DNA of 64,000 nt, taken from NCBI GenBank assembly GCA_015680685.1, contig MNCI01010810.1, positions 18,752 through 82,751 on the forward strand. The letters are read 5' to 3'. A program made the translations under genes and the position numbers. This document shows, piece after piece, positions 1 to 11,576 of this stretch. The number at the start of each line of letters is the position of its first letter. The stretch's first letter is position 1. The notes under the pieces are model-generated. The model was not told the origin of the DNA. It was given only the letters and a program-made list of their open reading frames with translations, and searched no databases. Source of the stretch: Gnetum montanum. Its lineage: Eukaryota > Streptophyta > Gnetopsida > Gnetales > Gnetaceae.

Positions 1-800
1 GGCCAATTTATAGATATACATTATAAATATATATAACTAAGCTAGTAATATTCCATTGATTTTTTCAAAAAACTAAGTAGTAAATTGTTAGTCCTCTTGG
101 TCCCACTAAGTATATGGAGTTTGTTTCTATAGGATTTAGTTTTTGTAAATGCTTTGTTTTTTGTTTTTTTTTTGTTATTGTTTAAATCAATCTTCTCAAT
201 CATTAAAAAGATTTAGAATTACAAATGGGTGGAAAGACCTATATATGGTTAATTACATATTTATCATCATCATCATCATCTTAGCCTTGTCCCAAAAAAA
301 TGGTGTCTTTTTTACCATTTGCCTCTATGAAGAGCTAGATCTTTGTTTATTTGTAGTTTTTAGCCAAATTACATATTTATAATTTTCCTAATTCTTGTAA
401 CTTTTGTCATCATGAAGGATATTTGTTTAATGTTTGTCCTTTTCTAGCTCAAGAAAAAAGATGCTAAGGAAAAGAAAAATGGTGTTAATGTTGAGGTTAG
501 AAAAAAATAATCTAAAGCTAAAGATACAAAAAATTAAGTTAATGTCAACAATAAGAAAAATCATATGATAATAAAGAAATAAGTGAAGAAAAAGATTTTG
601 TGAATATTTTTGCTTGTAAAAAGAATCATCACCCAAAGCCATAGTGCTCATCCTACTAAGTGGGGTTCTAGGAGGATTGGTAGATGAGCAAAAGCTTAAG
701 CTCTTTGAATGGTTGTCCCCAAGCTCAAACCCAAGTCTTCAACTTCAAAAACAAGTACCTTACCATCACTCCAAATGATGATTCCTAATATTTTTACTTT
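1..800. other. AT-rich intergenic DNA
   Basis: No gene is recognised here. The stretch is strongly AT-rich, with poly-T runs and an ATC trinucleotide run near 263-282. On the plus strand, 440-640 reads as a lysine-rich stretch broken by stops. It could be a worn gag or nucleic-acid-binding remnant, but no motif supports that. Confidence 0.5.
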
Positions 801-1594
801 TACTACAAGAATTTTTGATAAGTTTGGATAGATAGCTCATAAGGTAAATCTATCCTTATCTAATAAAAATAATGTTAACCCAAATTAAAACTAATGTTGA
901 CAACCAAGTTATAGATATGGTAAATATTTTGGAAACTAGAAACTAAAAATTTTTATTACATCTAGGAAATCACAAAGGATTTGTTGAATGGTTACAATAC
1001 CTCAACACATTTTCAAAGAAAGTTTAAAACATCATTGACGTAATGGCCTAAGAAGATAGGGTGAACTTGAAAGAAAATAATCAACAAATTAGAGATTCTC
1101 AACCTAAAGTTAATATTAAACAGAAAATTAATTACAATAACCAATATGTGATAGAATATTGTATTGTTACCAATATTGGTATTCTTACTTTTACTTTTAC
1201 TACAAGAATTATTGATAAGTCTAGATAGATAGCTCATAAGGTAAATCTATCCTTATCTAATAAAAATAATGTTAACTCAAATTAAAACTAATGTTGACAA
1301 CCAAGTTATAGATATGGTAAACATTTTGGAAACTAGAAACTAAAAATTTTTATTACATCTAGGAAATCACAAAGTATTTGTTGAATGGTTACAATACCTC
1401 AACACATTTTCAAAGAAAGTTTAAACCATCATTAATGTAATGGCCTAAGGAGATAGGATGGACTTGAAAGAAAATAATCAACAAATTAGAAATTCTCAAC
1501 CTAAGGTTAATATTAAATAGAAAATTAATTGCAATAACCAATATGTGATAGAATATTGTATTCTTAGAAATATTGGTATTTCATAACAACTTTT
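801..1594. repeat. 397-bp tandem duplication
   Basis: Two adjacent copies, about 801-1197 and 1198-1594, share the same order of sequence with a constant offset of 397 bases (for example TACTACAAGA at 801 and 1198, CCAATATGTG at 1141 and 1538). They differ by scattered substitutions. Similarity fades near 1580, where a further short ACTTTTACTTCAAG copy appears. On the plus strand both copies carry the same stop-broken reading frame, so the unit may once have been coding, but I recognise no domain. Confidence 0.85.
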
Positions 1595-2212
1595 TATTGC
1601 TACCTTAAATCCTTTTATTACTTTTACTTCAAGCACATATGTTAAAAGTGATAAAAATATTGTTAGGATAGGGACCATCCTCCTACTAATAATTAATTTT
1701 TCTTAATTTTTTGAAATATTAATTATAAAGGTATACACATGAGTAGATATCCCGATAATTGGAGAGGTTTCTCTTTCCATTTTGTTTATAATGTTTTTTA
1801 TTCAATGTTAAGCATGTGAACTCTAAAACTTTTGGTTTCTATGAATGTTGTTTTTAAGCTCCAATATTTCCCCCTAATTGATGTAGAGAAGGTGGATTTA
1901 GAGAGAGAATATCTTGTTTATTCTTCATCATTGATGTCACAACTTAAAAGTTTACATAGGTTTCATTACTTAATTTAAAGTTATTAGATACCTTTTTAAT
2001 AAGTTATTTTTCATTCTAGTAGTTAAATATTAGGATTAAACTACTACCTTACTAAAATATATACAATTTGTTTATTAAAATTTTTTATTGTTTATTAGAA
2101 AAATAGTGTGCATGAGAAGTGATTTTTCAGGAATAAATATTTTTAAAAGTTTTTCCAAATCACACACACACACACATATATAATGTTTTTAAAAATTATG
2201 TAAAATGATGAA
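1595..2212. other. Intergenic DNA up to element 1, with a CA/TA microsatellite
   Basis: No gene is seen. A short dinucleotide run (CA then TA) lies at about 2161-2182. The last five bases, 2208-2212 (ATGAA), are the left target-site duplication of element 1. Confidence 0.6.
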
Positions 2213-3087
2213 TGATGAGCAATGAGGTACCCCCTACACCCAACCATACGAATCACAAGCGTTCACGCACGATTCGGTTGAATTTTGTGTATGGGACTAG
2301 TTGTGCATCTAGATCATTATGCTTTGATCATAGTTTGCTATCTTCCCACTTGGACTAGTGGTGGCTTTGTCACATATGGTTTAGTCTAGAGTGAGGCATA
2401 TGATTCTTGATGTTGTTTGATCCTAAGCTACTTCTAAAGATAATAAAGAAAGTAATTATTTAATCTAATTAATAATGGAAAGTAAAGTCCAACTAGCCTA
2501 TGTGTGATGAGTATTTGTTCCTAACCTTTTGTACACACCTTGGACTTCGTGCAACTACTACTGGGATTACCAGGTGTACCATTATTGGGCATACCAAATG
2601 ATAACACTATTGGGTTATCAAGTAGTTACACTTAAGCACTCGTGATTAGTCGTACTCAGTCTGCTTAATGACAGAAAATGATAGAGAGAAAAAATGATAA
2701 ACATTAACTAAGGAAAATAGTAATCATTTAAGTAATTAAAAACAATAATAAAGCTAAGTGGATGCTGCAATGATGGGAGTAATCTTGATCTTTATTGCCA
2801 AATATGTAACATGTCTAAGTACGTCACACTTGAATAAGGATGTGGTAGAATCACTTAACATCACACTACGGGCATGCACTAGAAACCAACAAAACTTGAA
2901 ATCTATCAAAATCTATGAATCTATCTATCTTCCAATAGTGCACCCAAGTGTTGTATTTATAGGTTAGTAGGGAAGGAGTGATATCGGATCCTTGACATTG
3001 GAGGTTGTGCCCCAATATCAAACACTTGACATCATGGCTTTGATATCAGATACCTAATATCAGGACCTTGTAAAACATGACTCATCA
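2213..3087 (-). repeat. 3' LTR of element 1
   Basis: This 875-bp copy pairs with 10701-11576. It begins TGATGAGCAATGAGG and ends CTCATCA, so its termini form a short inverted repeat. The right part (2990-3087, the start of U3 in the element's own orientation) holds several GATATC-type palindromes. A conserved TATTTATAGG box near 2954-2963 recurs in related LTRs of the window. Confidence 0.9.
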
Positions 3088-3100
3088 TACCCCCACAATT
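3088..3100 (-). promoter_or_regulatory. Polypurine tract of element 1
   Basis: Read on the minus strand, the bases next to the 3' LTR are GTGGGGGTA, a purine-rich tract where plus-strand DNA synthesis normally starts. Element 2 has a similar tract (ATGGGGATA) at the same place. Confidence 0.6.
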
Positions 3101-3474
3101 GAATGAAAAATCATTCTCAACTTAAAAAAAAAAATGAGGAACAAGTTCTTTACAAAATATTGGGAAGGTATGGGATTATTGATTAAGTTAAAGAAACCCA
3201 AAAATTGACTTTTTCATGTTGCAATGGTGTTTTACAAAAAAAATAAAAAATGGACACATCATGACAAAACAACAAAACAACAAAATTGGAGAAGCTCATG
3301 TAGTTCCCAAAGGTAGTGGCTCTTTCATGGGCTACTTTCCTTTGTCGTCAACTTTTGGAATTTATAGTGATTCAAGAGTACCTACAACTTCTCCTCCTAT
3401 GTTCTTGGATCATGTACCATCTAGGATGATGAGCTGATGTGTGTTGGAATTGGTACATTCCACGGACATAGTAG

Positions 3475-6023
3475 CTATAGGAACATTTGATTGGCTTTCA
3501 CATACCATGCTACGAACTGCCATTGTTCCTTCTTGAAAGCTCTAGACTTTTCATTTAGTTCATGATAATCTATTAATATTTTGGCAAGGTCTGAGGCTAC
3601 ATCTCTTTGCCCATGGTAACAAGCCTTAATTATTTCTAAGTTTGAGTTTTCCACACAGAGTTTTTGTAGAGCATTTTCCCTATCTACAAACTCTTTTTCA
3701 TGCAAGGAATAAGTGGTTGCTACTTGTTGTTCCAACTCATTTCTGGGCCAACTTGCTATTAACATGACAAGCTTAGCCAATGCCATGTACTCTTTCAAAT
3801 ATTTAATTTGCAAGTCCTTATTCTTCACTTTCGCTTGCTGGACTAGGGCATAGCTATTCAAGATGGGCTACTAGTCAGGATTCTACGCTATCATGGAACT
3901 GATGAAGGCCTTTGCCATATCAATTTCTTTTTTATTAATCTATTTATACATGCCAACCTAGTCTTGGAAGTGCTATTTTAGCTTCTCATGCTTCTTGGCC
4001 TCGTTCTTGCATATGCTTATTTCAATTGTAGATTTTTGATGTATTACACAGACATCCTTCATTGAGAGGGTTTGATTCTCTTTAGTTAATCTACTTATAT
4101 CCTAGTTAACCCTCACTAGTTACTCCCTACATTGATGGATACTTTCTTTCAAAATGTTTTTTTGTTTCTTAATAGTGGTTAACCTTGCATTATTAACAAC
4201 AAGTAACTTGTTTTCATCTTATGTAGTAGTCAATGCCTTCGTATGGGCATATGCTTGTGCTTTGGCAGCTGAGGCATTCCAGACCGCTTTCTCCTTTTCT
4301 TATTTGGTAGCTTTGTTGTATTTAATTAATCAGCCTAGCTACTCTATTCGAAATTGTGCCAATTGGTCAAGCACAATGAATTGGGAAGGATCTCTTCTTT
4401 TACCTCTTAGGACGATGAGCTCTTGTTGCAATCTATGCACTTTTTCTTCTACATGCTTTGCCCTAGTGTCTGCCATGACCAATTTTGCTTTTGTAGCAAT
4501 GAGGTCGAATTGTACTGTAGTGACATCATTGGGGATGTCGAACAAAGTTTTCATAACTTGTCTAGTCTACAGTAATCTATCAAGTACATCCTCATGGGCC
4601 ATAGGAGTTATTGAAGTTTCAGCTAATGTTTGTGCATCTTTGGTTTTGGTCAAGTCTACTGGGACCACAACAGGAACATTAAAGGATTATTTAATGTGGT
4701 TTGTGATAACTTCTATTGTGCCTACCACATCTTGGTGCTACATGACCACAACTATGGAACCTTCTCCCATTTTGAGTACCACTTGAAAAGACGTTGCCTT
4801 TCTAAAGATTTGCTGTGACCACTAGGCTTCTTCTCTTGATTGCAAAGAAATCTATCTCTTTAATGGATTGGTAGAAACTGTGGGCTACATGACATCATTG
4901 ATGACTTGAAAGAGGTTTGATTCATCCCTATTTTTTTAATTGAGAGTTTCAGCTACAGATGGCTCATTGCGGGCCTATAGTCTTGCGATGGTGGCAGTGG
5001 ATCTTGTAACTCTCGCCATTACATTGGTTCTTGCTTGAGCTTATTTTTTGGTTCTTCATCTAACTCATTCAATTGTTGTTCTTGTTCATCACCAAGGTCT
5101 TTCCTTAGTGTTGTTGGTTTGAGAAACTCAAACAAAGAAGCATTCTAAGCCCTCCTAGAAACATCATTAGTGTAGCCCAGGATTCTGACGTGCTTGCATA
5201 GTTTTCTAATTAAGCAAGGAAATAGAAGTATAAGCTTCCCCACCTTTCTTTCCTGGAACCACCTTTGAATTTCCATGAAGTACAACTGGGAAAGATTAGC
5301 ATTGTATTTGCCCATCAAGATTGCACTTCCTTTGGTTGCATAAGTTGATATTTTGCTAAGCCCTTTAGTTGGGAAGAGGTGGTATGTGTCAATTTTGAAG
5401 TAAATCCTCTCTTCCAAAGTCGACCATTGTATATTTTGTTTTCTTTGTTGTATGCCCACTTTAGTCACAATTTCTTGGTTTTTGCATCAGACCTTATGGA
5501 CATATGTGCTACTTTGGCCCCCACATTAGGTATGTTCAGAGCCTCTATAATGATCTTAACTGAAAAAGAGATAGACTTTGGTAATGTTGATAGTGGTGCC
5601 TTCTTCCTTATTATGCCAAAATTGGTATGTCTCACCAAGGTACAATTCCCCACTTTCAAAGAGGATATGCCATAGAGGCGATGTTTGAAGTTGAGTTCTG
5701 ACTGCCTCATAGATAAATGCCATGAATGGCCTGAAGTTCATTTCCATGATGATCATGGTCAACATGGATCACTCCTAGATGGCTTAGACGCATTCTTGGG
5801 ACAACGTGAGGCATTATCCTTTCACTAGAGCCTGTGGATGTGAAACCTATCCTTGGACCAACTTCCATGTAGCAAGAGCCTCTTGATGAATGCTAAGCAA
5901 CTAGGCCTCTTGTTCTTCATGATTGACTGGTGGGCCTTGTTCTCCTAGTCAACCCCTGCCACCTCTCGGACGTTTGCTTGCATCATGTAAAGGTCCTTCC
6001 TGTCCTCCTCTTTTTGGGGCCAT
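3475..6023 (-). pseudogene. Decayed large ORF in the env position of element 1, with coiled-coil C-terminal part
   Basis: On the minus strand an ORF starts near an ATG at 6021-6023 with a basic N-terminus (MAPKRGG, then an RPRGGRG-like stretch). It runs for about 850 codons to 3475 with stops and a few frame changes. The longest open pieces are 5145-5468, 4339-4554 and 3475-3861. The last two share one frame and are rich in heptad-like Leu/Glu/Lys, as in a coiled coil. A pyrimidine-poor AATTACAG directly before the ATG resembles a 3' splice site. Athila elements are known to carry an extra ORF here, sometimes called env-like and expected to be expressed by splicing. I see no convincing membrane segment or known domain, so the function is unassigned. 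The 210-aa plus-strand ORF at 4154-4786 is its shadow. Confidence 0.55.
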
Positions 6024-6299
6024 CTGTAATTAATCAAGGATTTGGTGTTACTAAGGTATTTTCATTCATCATTAACGGGTTTATATCTTACTCATGACCT
6101 TAGTTTTGTTAAGTTTTTAGCTCATGTGATTGCAGAGTTAGAAAAATTTCAAGAAAAATGCCCAAAAAAGTGTTAACTTCTTTTATGACCCTTCACAATT
6201 GGCATCTTTTCCCTTATGTATGGCTTATAATGACGGTTTTGATCCCTTGGGCAAGAGAATTAGAGGTTCTTACATACATATGATTGATTGTTTATTAAA

Positions 6300-6700
6300 A
6301 TACTTAAGGTTCTTGACATTCTTACCCTTATAATACCTTCCAAGTGATAGAAAATTTTGAAAAATCAGCATGAGTTTTTCACACAAGCACCCTTCCCCAA
6401 CTAAATTGAACACTCCAGGATCAAATAGGTTCAAATACCACAAAAATTGGAGTGGTATGGAGTAAGATATTATGTGTGGAAGTTGGTTGTGTAGAGCTCT
6501 TAGTTGAGAGAGAAAAATGCAAAAATTCCCCTAGTTTCAATTGATGATAATGAATTTTTAAAGCATTGTAGGGTTCTATTTATAGAATTTTATGGACCTA
6601 ATATCAAGTATCCAATATTGACTCCCATCCTATATCGGGCAGTCAATATTGGGGTTCTTGAAATTTCATTTTATGAGGACATTCAACATGGAAAATAAAG
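6300..6700. repeat. LTR-like fragment with a perfect 12-bp hairpin
   Basis: This stretch resembles the U3 edge of the window's Athila-like LTRs: a TCTATTTATAGA box near 6578, then short palindromes. CCAATATTGACT at 6612-6623 is followed 17 bases later by its exact reverse complement at 6641-6652. It may be a piece of another LTR embedded in element 1, or a duplicated LTR edge. Its boundaries are not resolved. Confidence 0.4.
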
Positions 6701-6929
6701 CTCTATGATTGGTTGGAAGGTTTCATTTAAAATCCAAAGTTCTGGGGTAAGTGAGAATTCATATTTAGGCACTAGCAAGGTTAGAAGATAGAATCGCATG
6801 CATTAAAAGCTTTAGAAGATGTAAGAATAGGGGTATTAGATTTAGGGTATAGAATGGATCAGTTATATGATAAGGGAAGGTTTTGAGTTTATCATTTATG
6901 CATTTGGAAGGTTCAAGATGATGCAGTTG

Positions 6930-8120
6930 TGCTAAACAAGTACAAGTTACAATAGTTATACAAGTGGATCCTCCCCAAAGTAGGCTCCTACACTTAATGC
7001 CCTTGTATAACCACCCTTAAAAATGTCTGTAGGCATCAAAGGAGTTGAATGCAATGCATACCTATTGAACAAAACACACATATTGAAATCACCAATTTGA
7101 GAAAATAACTCTATGTTACATAAAAACACAAGTTATGATCATAAAAACAATGAGATGAGATGATTTTAGAAAGGATTGCAGAAATTGGGATGTGAGGTGC
7201 CTTATCATAGGCATAATGAATCCTTGTGTGTTATTAATGGTGCAGTAATCATTAGCCCTTCTTTCTAAGATTCAAATCGAGTCCATGCCACATTCTAGTG
7301 ACATCACATTATTTCATCTCTTTATTTGACAACCATAAGACTACCACCATTGCAAGGAGTAGCATCAGTTGGCATTTTTGTCCAAGGGAGGAATTTATTT
7401 TTGGTACTCTCTCTCTCTCTCTCTCTCTTTTCTTTTTTTTATGGAAGTTCTAAGAAGCTTTGCACCTTCAAGCATGCATAACATGTATTTCTAGTGTAAC
7501 CTTTAGAAATTTATTTAGTGCTCTTTTATTTTATTCTTATATGTATCAACCGTACCAAAGGACTACCTTTAGGCATGGGTAACATGTCTTTCTAGTGACA
7601 TGGTAATGCAACACCTATTTTACTCTTACTCCCATTTTTCGTTAGATCTACAAGGATATAATTACAACCTTGGCAGCATGATAAAACATATAGAAGTGGT
7701 CAAAGACATCCAAAAATTCCCTTGATGTCACATCCTTCACATTTTCACTTGGTTCTTCACTTTTATATCCAAGCACAATGATTATGACTTTATTCTTAGT
7801 TTGATGATGAAAAAGAATATCATTATAACCATGGTAAGAACCTCTTATTAACGAAATGGGTGGATGGATGATGTGGCCTCATTATCCAAATAATTATTCC
7901 CTCATGACTTGACAACATAGAGAAAACCTCACCTCAATGGGCTACATGATGTCATTTTATTCACAAGTGAGATTATTGACAAAGGAAATGAAAATAAAAT
8001 GTAGAAAAAGTTAAAAAGGATAGGATAAATTTGTATCAAGAAATGGGAAAATGATAAAAAATTATAAAACAAAAAGATGAAAAATGCCTATTAATTCTAA
8101 ATGTTAGGATTGGGCATTTT
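6930..8120. repeat. Shared noncoding module, copy 1
   Basis: This block recurs at 38080-39300 in element 2 and at about 45140-46440. All copies contain a segment like CCAAAGTAGGCTC..TAATGCCC, a GTGACATCACATT-like segment, diverged internal copies of a CTTCAAGCATGG..ATGT motif, and a right edge reading CCCCATGACTAAG or similar. In each case the block lies just downstream (minus sense) of gag, protease or integrase. It is probably the 3' noncoding part of these Athila-like elements or a remnant of a related LTR. Confidence 0.55.
7406..7428. repeat. CT microsatellite
   Basis: An almost pure run of CT dinucleotides, followed by a T-rich tail, inside the shared module. Confidence 0.9.
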
Positions 8121-10574
8121 CCCCATGACTAAGCATTTGACAGTGACAAGAATTAATAAGTGGATAGGTAGGCTCCATGCATTTGTAAAATAGTGTTACA
8201 CTTTCATTTTCAAGCCATTGGGTGTCTTTTGATTTAGTGGTAGCTACGTAGGCAGTTTGTTGCTCACACACTTGGTTTTTGAATGTATGGTGGGTCAGAG
8301 TATGAGTTGTGTGAACTTTGTAGATGTTTGACCCACCACTGCATCCTTGATCATGCTTAGTTAAGCATGGATTTGTTTGTCTTTCCATGATGCTAGGTTC
8401 ATTGTTTTGGCAAGTCTTGGAGTAACGACGGATGTTAGTCTTTATGTAGGATTAGAGGACATTGGTTGTGAAAAGAAAGGTGTTACACATGATTAGCATT
8501 GTGTTGGTTTGGACAAGTTAGTAGGTTCATGAGTGTTGTGATTATGCATGGGAGCCATCCTAAAGAAAGGGTGTTTTTGAGATTGTGACGAGGACCTATT
8601 GGCATTATCATGTCTATGCATGTTTGCAGTATAAGTGACATTCTTTAGTTGATGTTGTGGTGCTGAACCTTCCTATGTTGCTGATTGTGACATGTGATCT
8701 AGAGCAATATGAGAATATTGAGGATATGATGGAGGGTGAGAGGTGTGAGGTGGTGATCCTTAAAAAGATGTCATAGGTCAATAAGATTTAAGAGAGTGGT
8801 AGTAGTGATTTGAGGTAGAGGAAATAGAACTAGTCAGGGAAATAGATTGTTGAACATAATATTTGTATGGTTTCAGCCGACGGTAAGGGTAGGGTTGGTT
8901 TGATGATGGCCTCCCCCACAACTATGGGTTTTGCCACTGGGTTGGATGATAATAGTTTTGAGGCTAATAAGGAGTCCCATTAGGATAGTATGATTGGTTG
9001 TAGGACTGTCTATAATTACCTTATAAGAAAAGTAATTTCTTGGGCATTTTCTTTTGTATGAACTTGGAATTCAATGCAAAATCCCAATACTCATGTAGAT
9101 GTAACATGAATGGGCAATAGCCCTTTGGATGATCATATATGCAGATGCTACATCCATCATCTTCTTCTATGGTTGAGTCTATAGCCTTAGCTTCTATAGT
9201 CATTTTCCCTTTTTGCTAATAAGTGTCCCTAGCTATTTCTTAGATCTTTTTCCTTCTTTTGTTGTGATCACTTGATTTGTTTTGTGTGCAAGTTGTAACT
9301 TTCTTATTTATCAATTCCAACATCTTATCTAACCTTGCTTCAATCTCATCGATAGACTTTTGTATTAGCAAGTTTTGTTGTGAAATCATCTCATTGAGAG
9401 CTACCTCTTTTTCCTTATCATAGATGTAGGAATTCTTCTTTGGAAGAGTTGGATCTGAATGATATTTCTTAACATTCTCCCATTTACGTAACTCTCCCTC
9501 TTCTTTTGACACACGCTTGATTAACTCTTGGATTTGATGGGTTCCTAGCTCATATAATTAACCTTGAGCATACATCCCAAGGGTCTCTCTCATTTGACTA
9601 TGAAGCCAATCTAAGATGTTGAAAAGTTACTCTTCTTGAGAGAAACCATGGTCTAGGCATCTATTCAATAGGGCCATATCCAAGGGTTCATGTTCTTCTT
9701 ATTTTCATCCTTGGATTCATTTCCTTAGGTTGGACACCCTTGCATAGGTTTGGTATTTCTCATTGAAAAGTTCTAGCATTATGAACCACTGAAGAATTAA
9801 ATTTGGTTTCAATGATCTATACCACACTTTGGCTTTATCTAATAGTGTCCTTGGAAAGAGCTTAAGCTTTTGCCACCCACTTTCAATGTTTTATAAGACA
9901 CAAGCATCATGGAAGGCTTGTAAATGATGTTGTCGATTAGAATCATAGCCTTCCACAAATTTAGGGATATTATTCATATCAAGCCTTTTGATGCAACTTT
10001 CCTTGTAATGCTTGTGGGGTATTTTAACTATCTTTATGATCTGCATCATGCTCTTAGTGGCCCATAAGGGTTCACCATTATCAGACATGTCACGATGAAA
10101 ATTTCTATTTGTATTTGTCTGATTATGATGACTTTGTCTATGTTCATTTCGATGTCTTTGATTTTTCTAGGGGTTTCAATTTCTATTTTTATTTTGACCC
10201 CATGGTGGAGCTTTGTCTCTATACTTATGTTCGTCTTCGTTAGAACTAGATGTTGAAGAGGAAGCAGAAGATGAGGAACTAGGAGGACTTTCATGGCTTC
10301 TATGGTGTTCCCCATGATCCCTTGATTTAACTTTTCCATGATTTAAGGAGGTCCTAGGCCTTGAGGCCTTCCCTGATCTAGGACTTACTCCATCTTCTCT
10401 AGGATTATTTGCCTTAGGTGAATGTAGTCCTTGAGTGTAGTCAGGGTGGTCATGAACATATGAAACCCCTACATGAGGTTGGTCACTCTAATTTTCTTCA
10501 ATATATATCTTGTTAGTTCTCTAATCAATGTTCTCACCATATAATGCATTATCACTTCCTTGTGAAAGAGACAT
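8104..10574 (-). pseudogene. Decayed gag of element 1
   Basis: The minus-strand frame probably starts at the ATG at 10572-10574, 127 bases inside the 5' LTR. Open pieces include 10046-10339, 9891-10088, 9240-9512 and 9021-9203. The piece at 9021-9203 contains CSICIYDHPKGYC, a C-x2-C-x3-H-x4-C zinc-knuckle-like motif expected for a nucleocapsid. The homologous place in element 2 reads CDIYQYDHPKGCC, which shows common descent. 9240-9512 is a Lys/Glu-rich helical segment, also matched in element 2. Stops and frame changes rule out an intact protein. 8104-8388 is an open piece of unclear identity lying where a protease linker would be expected; no protease motif is seen. Confidence 0.7.
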
Positions 10575-10681
10575 TGTTGTTGGTTTATAATGTGTATGAT
10601 TTAATATTTTTTTGAAATATAAATCATTAATGCGTTTACAGCGATCGTGTACAATGTAACTAATCTAGATAACTAGCGCCA

Positions 10682-10700
10682 TCCCTAGCAATGGTTCCAA
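10682..10700 (-). promoter_or_regulatory. Primer-binding site of element 1
   Basis: Directly inside the 5' LTR the minus strand reads TTGGAACCATTGCTAGGG. From TGG onward, 12 of 17 bases match the complement of the plant tRNA-Asp 3' end as I recall it (TGGCGCCGTTGCCGGGG); four of the five mismatches are transitions. The element 2 site fits better and supports the assignment. Confidence 0.6.
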
Positions 10701-11576
10701 TGATGAGCGATGAGGTACCCCCTACATCCAACCATACAAATCACAAGCGTTCATGCACAATTTGATCAAATTCTATGGATGGGACTATTTGTGCATCTAG
10801 ATCATTATGCCTTGATCACAGTTCGCTATCTTCCCACTTGGACTAGTGGTAGCTTTGTCACGTATGGTTTAGTCTAGAGTGAGGCATATGATTCTTGATG
10901 TTGTTCGACCTTAAGCTACTCCTAATGCTAATAAAGAAATTACTTGTTTAATCTAATTAATAATGGAAAGTAAACTCTAACTAGCCTATGTGCAATGAGT
11001 ATCTATTCCTAACCTTCCATACATGCCTTGGACTTTGTGCAATTACCACTAGGATTACCAAGTGTACAGTTACTAGGTGTACCAAACAATAATTCTACTA
11101 GGTTACCAAGTAGTTACACTTAAGCACTCGTAATTAGTTGTACTCATTTCACTTAATCATAGAAAATGATAAAGAGCAATAAATGATAAACATTAACTAA
11201 TGAAAATAGTAAGCGTTTAAGTAATTAAAAACAATAATAAAGCTAGGTGGATGCTGCAATGACATGAGTAATCTCAATCTTTATTGCTGAACATGTAATG
11301 TGTCCAAGTTTGTCACACTCAAATAAGGATGCCATGCAATCACTTAACATCACACTGTGGGCATGCACTAGAAATTAACAAAACTTGAAATCTATAAAAA
11401 TTTATGAATCTATCTATCTCCCAACCATGCACCCATGTGTTGTATTTATAGGCTAGCACAAAATGGGTAATATTAGATCCACAATGTTGGAGGTTGTGCC
11501 CCAATATTAGATACCCAACATCACAACTTCGATATCAGATACATGATATTGGGGCCTTGCAAAACATGAGTCATCA
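10701..11576 (-). repeat. 5' LTR of element 1
   Basis: This 876-bp partner of 2213-3087 starts TGATGAGCGATGAGG and ends GAGTCATCA, followed by the right target duplication ATGAA at 11577-11581. The same TATTTATAGG box and palindromic U3 edge are present. Confidence 0.9.

Larger units (their letters stand above)
2213..11576 (-). mobile_element. Element 1: complete non-autonomous Athila-like LTR retrotransposon
   Basis: The boundaries are firm. LTRs at 2213-3087 and 10701-11576 start TGATGAG, and the outer ends read CATCA. The insertion is flanked by a perfect 5-bp duplication, ATGAA, at 2208-2212 and 11577-11581. Coding remnants, primer-binding site and polypurine tract all place it on the minus strand, so the right LTR is the 5' LTR. 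Inside, from 5' to 3', are gag, a shared noncoding module and a large ORF in the env position. No reverse transcriptase or integrase was recognised, so mobilisation probably depended on an autonomous relative (inference). The LTRs match at about nine bases in ten over the first 190 by eye, with mostly transition differences, so the insertion is old. Athila affiliation rests on the gag type, the tRNA-Asp-like primer site and the relation to element 2. Confidence 0.88.

Noticed and set aside
4154-4786. 210-aa plus-strand ORF, the longest in the window
   Set aside because: It lies opposite a longer, coiled-coil-coding minus-strand frame of element 1, shows only Ser/Thr/Leu/Phe-rich composition as expected for an antisense shadow, and has no motif.
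7406-7440. CT-run followed by T-run as a terminator or polypurine tract
   Set aside because: It lies in the middle of a noncoding module and not next to an LTR; a simple microsatellite explains it.
6930-8120. Calling the shared module a solo LTR nested in element 1
   Set aside because: I found no target duplication at its borders, and it sits at an equivalent place in two other elements, which is better explained by common descent.
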